Part shown: one piece after another, positions 21,914 to 32,575 of the stretch
Layout: each line of letters starts with the position of its first letter
Position numbering within the stretch: position 1 is the first letter of the stretch
DNA from: Nothophoma quercina
Lineage: Eukaryota; Ascomycota; Dothideomycetes; Pleosporales; Didymellaceae
Reading direction: 5' to 3'
Assembly: GCA_021642125.1 (NCBI GenBank)
Contig: JAKIXB010000030.1
Span: forward strand, 124,001 to 188,000
DNA length: 64,000 nt
Program-made: the position numbers and the translations under genes
Notes under the pieces: model-generated
What the model was told of the DNA's origin: nothing
The model's input: only the letters and a program-made list of their open reading frames with translations
The model's database searches: none

Positions 21914-23052
21914 GTTCGCAAGTCAACCTTCAACTCCACCCGAGATAGACTCGGACGACGAGAAGCCTTTCTTTACATAGATCTACGATGGAACACCCAC
22001 TCCACCCAGCTGGTCACGGAACCCCATCGATCCGTCAGGTCTGGACCGCATACGATTTCATGTTATATACATTGCATGAGACCCGACTGATTGGATTTCT
22101 GCGTACGGGCATCGAGCGGTTCTGTCATATACCTTGTGTTGTTATGGGTATATTGTTTTTTCACTTTCGAAACATGTGGTTATTTCTCTGGTGTAAGGTT
22201 TAGGGTAGATGGGTGCCGAGCTGGGCAATAATGATGAGATGTGTTTCAGATCGGGCTCTCTGTTCTTGTGAGCTATTTGATTCGAGTCCTTCGCTTTGCG
22301 GGAAAGAGCTACCGGTAAGGTTGACGTCAGTTTCAAGGCATCTCGCTGCACCTGCCCTTGGCTCCGTGCATCCTTCCTCCAATTCTACTTCAATATTAAT
22401 CTTACACACCACTCCTTCAGCACAGGACTAAGGCAACAACAGTCTCATGCAATTATCACAGGGAATCAATCGAGGGGTTTTCTGCAGGCTATCGAATTGC
22501 CAAAGGTCGGCAGGTCAGGGCGATCTCCCGTACATCCCTTGGACACGCGTTCAAAACCACCGCTTCAGTAGCCACGCAAGTGTCTTTCAAAACACTGGAC
22601 CATAGTACCAAACATAAGGTAGTGCAACAGGACTACAAGTGTCTGCACTCAATGCGTTAGGCATACACGACCCTACTAGAGGTTGGTTTTCAAGTCGCTT
22701 TCACGTCGGTACCCGTCACTTGCAGAGATGTTGGACAGTCGTGCTATTGTTCATACTCGCTGTCAATAATGTGTTCAGGTACAGTAGGCTAAAGGTATTG
22801 TTTGGACGCTGTTGGCTCCACACCAGCTCTCAATTGGTGTTCTTCTCGCACAATGTCGACTTGACGAGACTTCATATATATCTCCACTCGTCTCCCTTGC
22901 TTTCAGTCTCCACAGCTACAAATTGTATACATTCTATCTAAGATTCTAGACTTCTCAGTAAACATTAAAAGCTGCTGCGCGGCTCGACTCTCATCAGGTT
23001 ATATCCATATCGACAACTCGATTCCAGTTCTCTCTCACGCCCGGCCATCAAT
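21914..23052. other. Intergenic region upstream of the GH16 gene
   Basis: The first part is the 3' UTR of VTS1. The rest contains only short unconvincing frames. A TATATAT stretch near 22875 and C/T-rich sequence before 23053 may belong to the GH16 promoter, about 175 bp from its ATG. Confidence 0.45.
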
Positions 23053-24246
23053 ATGCGCACGCTTTCAATCTCAAAGGCGGTGCTGAGCGTCATCCTTCCA
23101 TCCATCACGACAGCACAATCTGCCACCACCTACAAGCTGACAGAGGATCTCTCCTACTACAACTTCTTCTCGGCTTTCGACTTCTTCTCAGGCCCGGATC
23201 CCACTGAAGGCTTTGTGCAGTACCAAAACTATACCTCAGCCATCGAACAAGGCCTTGTGGGCTACTTCACCGATACACAATCCGTCTTCGTAGGCGCTGA
23301 TTACAAATCCAAGGATCCCAATGGTCGCGCTAGCGTGCGTCTCGAAAGCAAGAAAGGTTGGAACAAAGGCTTACTCGTCGCTGACATACGGCATATGCCT
23401 GCTTCAACATGTGGCTCCTGGCCTGCGTACTGGCTTGTCGGCTCCGATGCAGAGATGAATGGCAAGATAACATGGCCCGACGCCGGCGAGATCGACCTGC
23501 TTGAGGGCGTGAACGACTATAAGACAAACTCCGTCACGCTACACACGTCCGCCGGCTGCATTGTATCCAACACCACTTCTCCAGCATCGGGTTCAGACTC
23601 GACATCGCCGCCCTTCACCGGCCACCTCAAGACAGACGACTGCAACGTCGCAGCCCCAGACCAGGATGCAAACGTCGGCTGCTCCATCACCGCGCCGTCC
23701 ACCATGCCCGCCACCAGCCTCGCATCCCGCGATCCTTCCAGCAGCAAGAGCAGAGCCTTCCCCTCCTATGGCACTGATTTCAACGCTGTCACTGGCGGTG
23801 TATACGCTATGGAATGGACCTCCACATCCATCAGCGTATGGTTCATCCCGCGCATTTCGGCCCAATTCACGACTCTCTTCCCCTCGCCTGCGTCCTCCAC
23901 GTTCCTCAACACCACGCTCGATGTCGCTGCCTTTGGGACACCGATTGCGCATTTCTCGGGCCAGTGTGACTTTGAGAAAAATTTCAAGAACCTCAAGATT
24001 GTTTTCGATACGACGTTTTGTGGGTCTTGGGCGAGTAGCGAGTGGAAGTCTGGTGGTTGTGCTGCGAAGACTGGCGTCGAGACCTGTGAAGCTTACGTGC
24101 GTGACAACCCAGAAGCGTTCACGGATACGTACTGGGAGATTGCGGGGCTGAAGTGGTTCCAGAAAGAGAATGTGGCTGTGCCGGTGCAGCAGAAGAACGT
24201 TGTAAAGCCGTTGGTGAAGGGGCAGGGATGGTTTGGTGGGTATTAG
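23053..24246 (+). CDS. Secreted glycoside hydrolase family 16 beta-glucanase
   Basis: This single exon of 397 aa opens with a signal peptide (MRTLSISKAVLSVILPSITTAQS, split here only for naming: residues 1-23). The GH16 catalytic signature ExDxxE appears as GEIDLLEGVND near residue 145, where the two Glu act as nucleophile and acid/base. Upstream GSWPAYWLVG and downstream YAMEWTSTSISVWFIPR are typical of the endo-1,3(4)-beta-glucanase branch. It should hydrolyse beta-1,3 or mixed-linked glucan in the cell wall or plant material after secretion. Cysteines are present for disulfide bonds and several N-glycosylation sequons are visible. No GPI signal or carbohydrate-binding module was seen. Exact substrate cannot be set from sequence. 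Confidence 0.93.
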   Translation: MRTLSISKAVLSVILPSITTAQSATTYKLTEDLSYYNFFSAFDFFSGPDPTEGFVQYQNYTSAIEQGLVGYFTDTQSVFVGADYKSKDPNGRASVRLESKKGWNKGLLVADIRHMPASTCGSWPAYWLVGSDAEMNGKITWPDAGEIDLLEGVNDYKTNSVTLHTSAGCIVSNTTSPASGSDSTSPPFTGHLKTDDCNVAAPDQDANVGCSITAPSTMPATSLASRDPSSSKSRAFPSYGTDFNAVTGGVYAMEWTSTSISVWFIPRISAQFTTLFPSPASSTFLNTTLDVAAFGTPIAHFSGQCDFEKNFKNLKIVFDTTFCGSWASSEWKSGGCAAKTGVETCEAYVRDNPEAFTDTYWEIAGLKWFQKENVAVPVQQKNVVKPLVKGQGWFGGY

Positions 24247-24785
24247 GTGATGTGAAAGTGAAGTTGTTTGATCTGAACCCAAACTTGCGCTATCTTGCCA
24301 TGTTGGGAGTACGTGTTGAACGACGTGTGCTTCACGATTTGCTTGCAGCACGTTACGGACTTGAATGATTCACAACGACCGGATACCAATTACGTTTTCA
24401 TTTCACAAATACTGGTTTGACCCACATTTACGTAGCTGGATACGGGCAGCTTAGAGGTGTTTCTGCTCGTGATTGAGGTCGCTGCATTGCCCATGCAAAA
24501 GGGGTGGTGGAGCTATTGCCAGCTTTGGTGACGTCTCGGTCCCTCACCAGATATCCCAAAGCACATCAGGCAAGAGCGTCCAACATTCGCGTGCACAGGA
24601 AATAATATATGATGCAATAATGCATTGGTTCTCTCTACTTCTTGATAATATATACAGTTCGAAGTTTTGAAAAAATGGAAACCCAACCAGGCTATGCTTA
24701 AGAGTGTAAGGATATGCTAAAAGTCCAATATACACAAGTCGTAAGGATTACGATCCCCTCATCCCCATCATGCTAAGCAGCAAGC
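24247..24785. other. Intergenic, tail-to-tail
   Basis: This is AT-rich sequence between the convergent GH16 and phiA-like genes, probably containing both 3' UTRs. No gene or repeat was recognised. Confidence 0.5.
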
Positions 24786-25376
24786 TTAGTTGGAGGTGTA
24801 CATGCAAGAAACGGGGTTTTCCTCCTTGGATGCGCGGGCAATGAAGCCAAGGCAGCCGGTGTGACCGCCAGGGTTCTGGTTGATGTCGAACCAGACGGAG
24901 TAAGCGCCCTGAGCGGAGCCAGGGCAGGCCTGGAAGCCAATCTTCTGGTCTGTCTGGTCCTTGAAGATGAGGTTGTTGTTCTCATCGAGCGCGAAGCCAG
25001 TGCGCTCACTGTTACGGCCAGCGCCCTGGGCACCGGTGGTGTACTGGAAGACGCCCTGTCCCATGCCGGATCGGTCGACGAACGCTTGTTGCGGTGGGTT
25101 GGCGGTGTTGAGGTAGAGCTCGCCAGCGTCAGTCAGCCTGAAGGAGGCGTAGTTGACGTCCTCGGAGCAGGAGGCGTTCTGCTTGGGGCTGTTGATGAGG
25201 AAACCGCCGTTGGCGGCCTGGACCTGGCCGTACTGGAGGTCGGAGCCGGAGCGGATGGACACGATACGGAAGACATCGCCGGTCTTGATCTCAGTGTCTC
25301 TGGGAGCCTTGACGTAAGGAGAGGCGGAGACAAGGGCAGCGGCGGAGGCAGCGATGGCGGCGGTAGTGAACTTCAT
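24786..25376 (-). CDS. phiA: PhiA-like secreted cell-wall protein
   Basis: This single exon of 196 aa has a cleavable signal peptide (residues 1-19, ending LVSAS). The body contains FRIVSIRSGSDLQYGQVQA near the start, a Gly/Gln-rich middle (MGQGVFQYTTGAQGAG) and a Cys-containing end (HTGCLGFIARA, then PVSCMY). This layout matches the PhiA family of ascomycete cell-wall proteins, first linked to phialide and conidium development in Aspergillus. Three Cys in the mature part could form one conserved disulfide. Codon use is strongly biased to C-ending codons, a sign of high expression, and agrees with the TATA box about 130 bp upstream. Role in sporulation here is inferred from the family. Confidence 0.82.
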   Translation of the reverse strand: MKFTTAAIAASAAALVSASPYVKAPRDTEIKTGDVFRIVSIRSGSDLQYGQVQAANGGFLINSPKQNASCSEDVNYASFRLTDAGELYLNTANPPQQAFVDRSGMGQGVFQYTTGAQGAGRNSERTGFALDENNNLIFKDQTDQKIGFQACPGSAQGAYSVWFDINQNPGGHTGCLGFIARASKEENPVSCMYTSN

Positions 25377-25504
25377 GTTGATGGTCGGTGAAGGTTGACT
25401 TGTTTGAAGTGTTATTGATTGGGATGAGTGTTGAGTATTAAGTAGTGGATTGATGTGTTGATGTTGTGATGATAATGTTCTTGCAACAGGACAAGGCCAG
25501 GCTC

Positions 25505-25512
25505 TTATATAT
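25505..25512 (-). promoter_or_regulatory. TATA box of the phiA-like gene
   Basis: On the minus strand the sequence reads ATATATAA, about 130 bp before the ATG at 25376, followed by a CAAC-rich leader. Position and strength fit a highly expressed cell-wall gene. Confidence 0.55.
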
Positions 25513-26903
25513 CCACGGCACTCTGTGCTGGCAGCTCCATCTCGTTACCATAATGCCGCCGCTCCCGGTGGGATGGCTGTGAGGCTGGTCGTGCCGGGCA
25601 GTGGGCCGCACTGCAACCGTATGAAGTCATCCAGCCTAAACACGAGAGAGAAAGTGGCCCGTCCGCTCGTGTTCCCCATATTTTGTATCTAATCGGTGGA
25701 GTGTGCCACAGCCGGCGCAAAGCAAATCCCTCCCTCCGAGCGCGGGTCTTCTGCGGCTGTTCCCTCTAGTAAGATTTGTCGAATGGAAGTGCTGGGTGTG
25801 ATGTTGTATCGCCACAGCAATAGGGTACCAGCTAGCCAGCCAGCGATCGATGCATTGGCAGTCTTACTTCAGTTGGCTAGCCAGCTGCCATTTTTGCGCT
25901 CCGCTAAATCTCCGAGTGTTGAGATTGGTCACAGCCGAGTAGTCCGGCGACAAGAATAGAACTCAAACGTCTGAGCTCTTTGCCGACATCATGTGTTGTA
26001 CATCTCAATGAATGCTTCGACCTCATGCGATCATTTCTCGTATTGCCAGCGGTGAAGTTGCTCGGAATGTCTTTCCTTTGAGCGGCAATGCACGTAATTA
26101 TGATGTTGTTGAGGATTCGTGTTTTGCAACGGTTGCCAAAGTCAACAATGACTTCATAGGGCTGCCAGTACGGAAAGTTACCTTTGAGCAGACGAGCAAC
26201 CTGCGAGAGAGATCTTCGTCGTGCCAATGCCGTGCGGTAATTACAGGCTCATGCTGTCCATCAGGGGACTCAAGCAAGGGGTCGGCTGGAGTTGCTAAAG
26301 CTAGCACACACCAAAACTGCAGCCATGCCCTTTGTGACAGCTGCAAGACTGCAGTGGGCATAATGGCTTTACATTCAGCTACCGTGTCTCCACGATCTGG
26401 TGCCCGGTTTTGGTGTAGCTCGGCTCAAAATAACAACGTGGCGGGCAGAGCCGCACTCGCCGACGCAGGGTCGCTTCCACCTCGGCAGGACCGAGGCATT
26501 CAGCCTCCCCTAGAGATACGACTGCAAGGCTACTCTAGCATCCGCGGTGTTTGGCTGCGACGTGGAATACCATCATGCTTTCTAGTGCAGATATTACGGA
26601 AAGCTATTCCTGTAGATGCATTTGCCGCTGAGGAATGGGTGTTGATGGAAGCAGAGAGAAAACGAAGGCAAAGTTTGTACGGAGCATATTCAAGGCAGCA
26701 ATTGTTCTCAATTGTAAAAAGTTACATTTCAGAAAAGAAGGCAATCATGCCAATGCAGCTCGACGTCTAATCTGACAAAGCCAATTCCTGCTCTCGCAAT
26801 GCAATACTGCCAAAGATCCCACCAATGCAGGCTGCTACGCTTTACATATACACAACGCTCCTATGTTCGCCGATACACCTTCCCACCAGAACACCATATC
26901 CTT
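25513..26903. other. Intergenic; contains one long unsupported frame
   Basis: This is upstream DNA of the phiA-like gene and downstream DNA of SWI1. A plus-strand frame of 252 codons (26012-26770) is open but has no recognisable domain, signal or codon bias, so I do not call it a gene. No repeat was seen. Confidence 0.45.
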
Positions 26904-29897
26904 TTACTCGTCCAGATACCCAATTTTGCAGAATTGATTCAAACTCCTCACGTCCAGGTTCGATGTGAGCAGCGCACCGAGCATCGTCTCTCGACGTGGG
27001 AGGAAGTCTGCTTTAACTTTCCATGCTGTGCCGTTGAAGTTGAAAATGTCCATATCGTCGTCCTCACCCTCATCCTCATCATGACTTGTAGTGCCATTTA
27101 CTTGTCCGCCCTTGACCAAAACATCGCCACCCTTCGACTTATCGCCTAACCTCTGAAGTGTTGATAGCGCACGATGTACGATGAGCTGGAAACCTTCTCG
27201 GTCCGGTTCCATCGGTCTTTGACCGCGCTGTACTGGTGGAGGAGGCGGTGGTTGGAAGGCGGCATCAGTGGCGGAGAGCGACATCGCGAACTTGAGGAGA
27301 CTGTTTGCCCAGCCATCCTCAGACTCGAGCCAAGAGCGGCAGAGACCAGTGTCTGGCCCAGGAGCTAAGCTGGCTAAGATGTCGGCTGCGAGCATGCCTT
27401 GCATCAGGTAGGCTTTGCGTGACTCTGCTATACGAGCTTCGAACATGCGGACCTCCTTGGGGCGCGCCTCCTTCATCTGATACATCTTGTTCTCGATGTA
27501 GGTACGATCAGGTACGACAGAGATGGCTAACGCAAATGCTCGTGTCAAAAGATCGTAGGCAGGGCTGCAGGTCGCTTCGTTAACAAAGATTTGCTTGTAG
27601 TACGTTCGGTTGGGGTCGTCGCGAGCCAGGAGCTTAGCCAGACTGTCGACAGCGGATGGCAGATAGCGGTGTATTTGCGGGTTGAAGGGCGTGAACTTGA
27701 CAGGGCTGCCAGGACGAGGTACCGGAGCGAAGGCGCAGAGGAAGTGCAGAACGGCGTAAGCATCCTCGCGAGAGGGCAAGACAATCTTGGCACTTGTGTT
27801 GGAGAATAGGGTGATGAGGTCTTTCATGAAGTCGAAAGTGTTGATGTGGGATCGCAGAAGCAGGACGCGAGTACCGACCAGCCGAATGAAGTTGGACAGG
27901 AACTTCAATACCGTTGGGCTGACCAAAGAGGCGTGGTTGACTTCCAGGAAGGACAGGTTGCGGAAAATGGTTGTGATAGCCAGCAGCCGATCGGCTGTTC
28001 GATCCAGTGTGTGCTCTTTCGTTCCTACCTCCGAAAGTTCTTGCAAAGTCGCGGCCTCCGCTCGGCAGTGGTGCATCACATCCTCGTATGGTGTCAGATC
28101 CAGAATGTCGGTCACTTCTGGGTTGTCGTTCCCAAGCACCTCCAGTTGCTCCTCTGCAAACTCAACCAGAACATCCACCAGATCCTCGCACTGCCCAAGA
28201 TCCAGCTGCACATTGTTGTCGTATGTGATTTTGGCAAGGGTATCTAGCGCAAGTCTCGTCTCCGCATGCAGACCAGATCGGAGACTCATGGTGAGTGCTC
28301 GTATGTCGATAACGCCCGCTTCGTGTAATAACGGAGCATTGGGCTTGTAGTTGACGATCATCTCGATCATATTCTTGAAATTGTCCGAGTCGAAGTCTAA
28401 ACCGCCCCATGTATCTTGTGTTCGATACGCAGGTTGGTAGACCCGTGTGCCATCGTCTTGCTCAATCACAGGTTGTCGCTTCTCGACGACCTCTACTGCC
28501 GCAGGCGCAGGAGCAGCAGCAGCAGCCTCAGGCTTGTCTGGTGTTGCTGTCGCATTAACAGGCTCCTGACCCTGGACAGGCGTTCGTTCCAACGGCCTGC
28601 TCATGCTTTTCCGCGCATTTGCGTCTGCTTGTGGTGTACTTCGCCCATTCAGATCTGGAAGAGAAGCGTTGTTCTGTAAAGGCGTGGACTGCTGCGGCGC
28701 CGGCGGCGCACCAAATTGGGGCTGTTGTGGGGTCGGCGGCATCGCTTGCCTTTGCTGCTGTTGTTGCTGCATGGCTTCCTTCGTCCTTTGCAACTGCTGA
28801 AGATACTCCTGCTGAGCTGCATTCTGTGGTGTGCCTGGCATTTGCGGTCTTGTTGGTGACATCTGCGATCCCATTGCGCCGCTCATCTGCCCTTGTCCGG
28901 GCACTTGCCCAGGCATGCCTGCCGCCTTCATTTGATTCTGTCTCTGAAGGTAGGCCTGCTCGTACAGCATCAAGTTCTGCTCGTATGTAATTCGGAGTTC
29001 TTCTGGTGCGGTCGGAAACTGCTGTGGAGGTATCGACATCATTTGAGCCACTCGCGGCCATCCCTGCGACTGTGTTACGTATCGGTAGCCTTTGAATTGC
29101 ATAACTACCCTGTAGAGATTCTGCAGGTTGATCACACGGCCGGCGACCGTAGGACTAGGGTTGAAAGGTCGCTGATGCTGCTGCATCAGCGCACCGACGT
29201 TCTTCGTGAAGTGCTGAAGAGCAAGCTGAGGGTTCTGTTGCGATTGCACTTGCGCCTGCGCCTGCATGGGGTTCGGCCGCATACCAGGGTGTTGCATTGC
29301 GCCGGGCATCTGTCCTGACTGGTGTCGTTGTTGCGCAGCCATGTTGGCCGCCGCCAAGTTTCCCATCGCTCCACCCATCTGATGCTGCTGCTGCTGTTGT
29401 TGTTGTTGTTGTTGTTGCGCTTGCTGCTGGAGACGCATGGCATATTGTCTCTGGGCCGCTAATTGTCTTTCCTGTAGGTTTTGCGATAATTGTACTGACT
29501 GCACGGGAAACTGTCCGCCGGCATTCGGATTGAATCCCTGGTTCATCGCGTTGCCCTGGAAGTTCATGGGAGACATTTGCGGCGCATTTGGATTTTGCGC
29601 GGGCGATGATGTCTGCATCCTCTGCTGTCCCATCTGCCCAGGCATGAAGTTCTGGTTTTGCATGGTCGGCGACGGTGTGTGGGTGAAGCCTTGCTGCTGC
29701 TGGAAGCCGAATTGAGGAGCTTGCGACGGCGTCTGTGAACGTGAGAGTGCGTTTCCGGTCGAATCCCTCTTGACGCCTTGCATGTTGTTCATTGGAAAGC
29801 CGCGCGCGCCATTCATCGTTGGGTTTGTCATCGCGCTCGGGTCAATGAAGCTCGAGGGGTCGTATATGCCGTTCTGCTGAGGTGATTGAAAGTCCAT
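26904..29897 (-). CDS. SWI1: SWI/SNF subunit Swi1 with ARID domain
   Basis: This single exon of 997 aa has the Swi1/BAF250 layout. Residues 1-225 are Gln/Asn/Met-rich and disordered, including a polyGln tract. An ARID/BRIGHT DNA-binding domain follows (about residues 228-320) with FTKNVGALMQQHQRPF, VINLQNLYRVVMQFKGY and WPRVAQMM. A Gln/Pro-rich linker leads to a long helical C-terminal part (about residues 490-990) with DSDNFKNMIEMIVNYKPNAP and armadillo-like Leu-rich helices, as expected for the BAF250-type C-terminal domain that holds the complex together. The protein acts in the nucleus in ATP-dependent nucleosome remodelling. A CTTACAG just before the ATG suggests a 5' UTR intron. Yeast Swi1 can form a prion through its Gln/Asn-rich end; the same ability here is untested. 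Confidence 0.92.
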   Translation of the reverse strand: MDFQSPQQNGIYDPSSFIDPSAMTNPTMNGARGFPMNNMQGVKRDSTGNALSRSQTPSQAPQFGFQQQQGFTHTPSPTMQNQNFMPGQMGQQRMQTSSPAQNPNAPQMSPMNFQGNAMNQGFNPNAGGQFPVQSVQLSQNLQERQLAAQRQYAMRLQQQAQQQQQQQQQQQHQMGGAMGNLAAANMAAQQRHQSGQMPGAMQHPGMRPNPMQAQAQVQSQQNPQLALQHFTKNVGALMQQHQRPFNPSPTVAGRVINLQNLYRVVMQFKGYRYVTQSQGWPRVAQMMSIPPQQFPTAPEELRITYEQNLMLYEQAYLQRQNQMKAAGMPGQVPGQGQMSGAMGSQMSPTRPQMPGTPQNAAQQEYLQQLQRTKEAMQQQQQQRQAMPPTPQQPQFGAPPAPQQSTPLQNNASLPDLNGRSTPQADANARKSMSRPLERTPVQGQEPVNATATPDKPEAAAAAPAPAAVEVVEKRQPVIEQDDGTRVYQPAYRTQDTWGGLDFDSDNFKNMIEMIVNYKPNAPLLHEAGVIDIRALTMSLRSGLHAETRLALDTLAKITYDNNVQLDLGQCEDLVDVLVEFAEEQLEVLGNDNPEVTDILDLTPYEDVMHHCRAEAATLQELSEVGTKEHTLDRTADRLLAITTIFRNLSFLEVNHASLVSPTVLKFLSNFIRLVGTRVLLLRSHINTFDFMKDLITLFSNTSAKIVLPSREDAYAVLHFLCAFAPVPRPGSPVKFTPFNPQIHRYLPSAVDSLAKLLARDDPNRTYYKQIFVNEATCSPAYDLLTRAFALAISVVPDRTYIENKMYQMKEARPKEVRMFEARIAESRKAYLMQGMLAADILASLAPGPDTGLCRSWLESEDGWANSLLKFAMSLSATDAAFQPPPPPPVQRGQRPMEPDREGFQLIVHRALSTLQRLGDKSKGGDVLVKGGQVNGTTSHDEDEGEDDDMDIFNFNGTAWKVKADFLPRRETMLGALLTSNLDVRSLNQFCKIGYLDE
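29385..29417 (-). repeat. Trinucleotide repeat encoding polyGln in SWI1
   Basis: Eleven consecutive Gln codons lie here: seven CAA then four CAG when read on the minus strand. One Ala codon separates them from three more Gln. The tract is in the disordered N-terminal region of Swi1. Such pure repeats often vary in length between isolates. Confidence 0.9.
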
Positions 29898-31207
29898 GTT
29901 GGCGGATACTGTAAGTGGACGCTTGCGGCGCGCAAAAGGAAGGAATGTCGCAGGGGGTGATAGTAGTCGAAGAGAGTTGCGATGGATGCACGTGAATGCA
30001 TTCGAGCCCTCTGTATAGCAAAGACGTCAGCGCATGTTGATGTGAGGATGGACGCGACTAATGGCTGCAGGACTAGGTCCAGGCGCAGCGCAGGGAGGGC
30101 AGAGCACAAGGTGAATGGGCCAGGAGTAACGTACACCGCGCGACAAATGACAGGCGCTAGAGAGATGTGCTCATCAGGGCAATGCGGGGAATGCTCGGGG
30201 TGATGGTCGACTGGCAGTCACGTAGCGCACGCTCCTTCGACGCGATGGCTGCTGAGGTTGTGAGGAGGCAGGAGCGCCCGGCCGCTCGCGCCTGCTTAGT
30301 CAGTCCTTGCTCAAAACGTGAGTGGTGGGAGCGCTGAAGGCCTCCAGCACAGCGAGAGCAACAACAAGCAGCAATTGAGAGCAGCACGAATGAAGTTCTA
30401 TGGAAGCATGTATCGTCGCGAAATTCCAGAACACGCGTCTGTCGCATCGCAACCAGTGGAGTGGCTGCATTGCCGGCACTCACAAGCCTGAGCTAACTGG
30501 ATCGAATGCCCCCGGAGCCGGTTGATGATTTGACCGTTACACGGAAACACATGTCTCTCTCCACTTATTACATCACCCAGGTTCCTGGAGAGGCGCGCTG
30601 CTTGTGTGTTGCGGCCTTGTCAAAGACCGCTCAGACTCGCCCGGCCCAACCGCGCCATGCCCTGTCCATCTTCCGTTCCCGCGAGCTGATTTGACTCTCG
30701 CTTGTCTAGAGTGAAACGTTGTATCTAGGGAAGGATTCTATGTGCCGACCTGTCTCTCACCTGCTCCCGCAGACTCTGAATCTCAACTCTAAGATCCAAG
30801 TTTGGTTTCACACTTCGATACGCTTTACGCACACCACTGGGTAGTGACTTGAGGCTTCCACTTAGATATATCAATCTCTCGTAGTCATGCCTCTTCATAA
30901 TTGCTCAGCGAGATGCGGTACTGGAAACTGTCGCAGTCCCTGAGTCAGTGATTGATTTCGAACCCTAGTCCTGCAATTGTTGTCACCATTGGGGGATCGC
31001 CCCACGTGACATGAGTGAACCGAATGATGTATCGGCCTTGGCGTGCTGGAACGCGCCGACGCCTTCCACGAGCTTCATTAGCATTGCGACAGGCAAACAG
31101 CCACCACACCCCTTGCAACAGCTCTTCACCCAGTCACAACTCCTCTCACTTCCTCATACACCCCCTGTACCTGCAGTACTGTAACTCCGATATAACAGCT
31201 GCCCACC
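29898..31207. other. Shared upstream region of SWI1 and RPT3
   Basis: These 1.3 kb separate two divergent genes. On the minus strand, a CTTACAG acceptor about 20 bp before the SWI1 ATG and a GTACGT near 30132 could bound a leader intron. No protein gene or RNA gene was recognised. The RPT3 side ends in a C/A-rich leader. Confidence 0.45.
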
Positions 31208-32575
31208 ATGGCTGACGCCGCCGTTGAGAACCCGCTGAACACCGTCGCGCCGCACAAGAAGCACCTGCCATCTTCGATACCGAACTTCGATACCCTGGAG
31301 GGATTCACAACAGAGGGCGACGATGACTACTCGACCTTCAAGAAGCTTCAGAGGCAGCTTGAGTATGTGCACCACCCCGCCCTATGTTTCAGCTACGGGT
31401 GGCTAACTGGCGCAGGTACATCCATCTTCAAGAAGAGTACATCAAGGATGAGCAGCGGAGCTTGAAGCGCGAGCTCGTAAGGGCACAGGAAGAGATCAAG
31501 AGAATTCAGAGTGTACCACTCGTGATCGGGCAGTTCATGGAGGCTATCGACCAGAAGTAGGTCCAGCACTATCATACAATGGATGGCCTCAGCTAACGCG
31601 CTCAGCACCGGTATCGTACAGTCTTCGACCGGCTCAAACTACGTTGTCCGCATTCTCTCCACACTCGACCGCGAACTTCTCAAGCCATCGTCTTCCGTCG
31701 CCCTCCACCGCCACTCAAATGCCCTCGTTGACATTCTGCCTCCCGAGGCCGACTCCTCGATCGCTATGCTCGGACAGGACGAGAAGCCAGATGTGACATA
31801 CGCTGATGTTGGTGGTCTGGATATGCAGAAGCAGGAAATTCGGGAAGCCGTTGAGCTGCCCCTCACACACTTCGACCTGTATAAGCAGATCGGTATCGAC
31901 CCACCGCGTGGTGTACTGCTCTACGGACCTCCCGGCACAGGAAAGACCATGCTGGTCAAGGCCGTCGCAAACAGCACAACTGCATCGTTCATCCGTGTAG
32001 TAGGATCTGAATTCGTACAGAAGTATTTGGGTGAGGGACCACGCATGGTTCGTGACGTCTTCCGAATGGCGCGCGAGAACTCGCCCTCCATCATCTTCAT
32101 CGACGAGATCGACGCCATCGCCACAAAGCGTTTCGACGCGCAGACTGGTGCCGACCGAGAGGTTCAGCGTATCCTGCTCGAGCTGCTCAACCAGATGGAC
32201 GGTTTCGACCAGACCTCGAACGTCAAGGTAATCATGGCCACCAACCGCGCCGACACACTTGACCCTGCGCTCCTCCGACCCGGTCGTCTGGACCGAAAGA
32301 TCGAGTTTCCATCGCTGCGCGACCGCCGTGAGCGCCGTCTTATCTTCTCTACAATCGCAGGAAAGATGAGCTTGTCGCCTGAAGTCGACATGGACAGCCT
32401 GATCGTGCGCAATGATCCTCTTTCTGGTGCGGTCATTGCAGCGATCATGCAGGAGGCTGGTCTGAGGGCTGTCAGGAAGAACAGGTACAACATCATCCAG
32501 GCGGATCTGGAGGAGGCGTACACTAGCCAGGTCAAGGGGACAGCCGAGGCCGACAAGTTCGACTTCTACAAGTAA
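31208..32575 (+). CDS. RPT3: 26S proteasome regulatory ATPase Rpt3
   Basis: Three exons (31208-31362, 31416-31556, 31606-32575) join over 53- and 49-bp introns with GTATGT and GTAGGT donors and GCTAAC branches, giving 421 aa. The N-terminal coiled coil and OB-like region precede an AAA+ ATPase domain with Walker A GPPGTGKT near residue 205, Walker B FIDEIDAI near 264 and the arginine-finger region ending RPGRLDRKIEFP. The tail (DKFDFYK) carries the hydrophobic-Tyr-X type end that docks into the 20S alpha ring. Rpt3 is one of six ATPases that unfold ubiquitinated substrates and open the 20S gate. Subunit identity rests on QSVPLVIGQFMEA-type and TGIVQSSTGSNY sequences characteristic of Rpt3. 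It acts with the beta-2 subunit encoded at 43-44 kb. Confidence 0.96.

Noticed and set aside
22250..22300. GATTCGAGTCC segment resembling a tRNA T-loop
   Set aside because: No matching D-arm, anticodon arm or B-box spacing was found.
23593..24351. 252-codon minus-strand frame
   Set aside because: It is antisense to the GH16 gene, which has an intact signal peptide and catalytic motif.
30940..30975. TTCGAA-containing segment resembling a tRNA T-arm
   Set aside because: The flanks do not pair as a T-stem and no anticodon arm or acceptor stem can be drawn.
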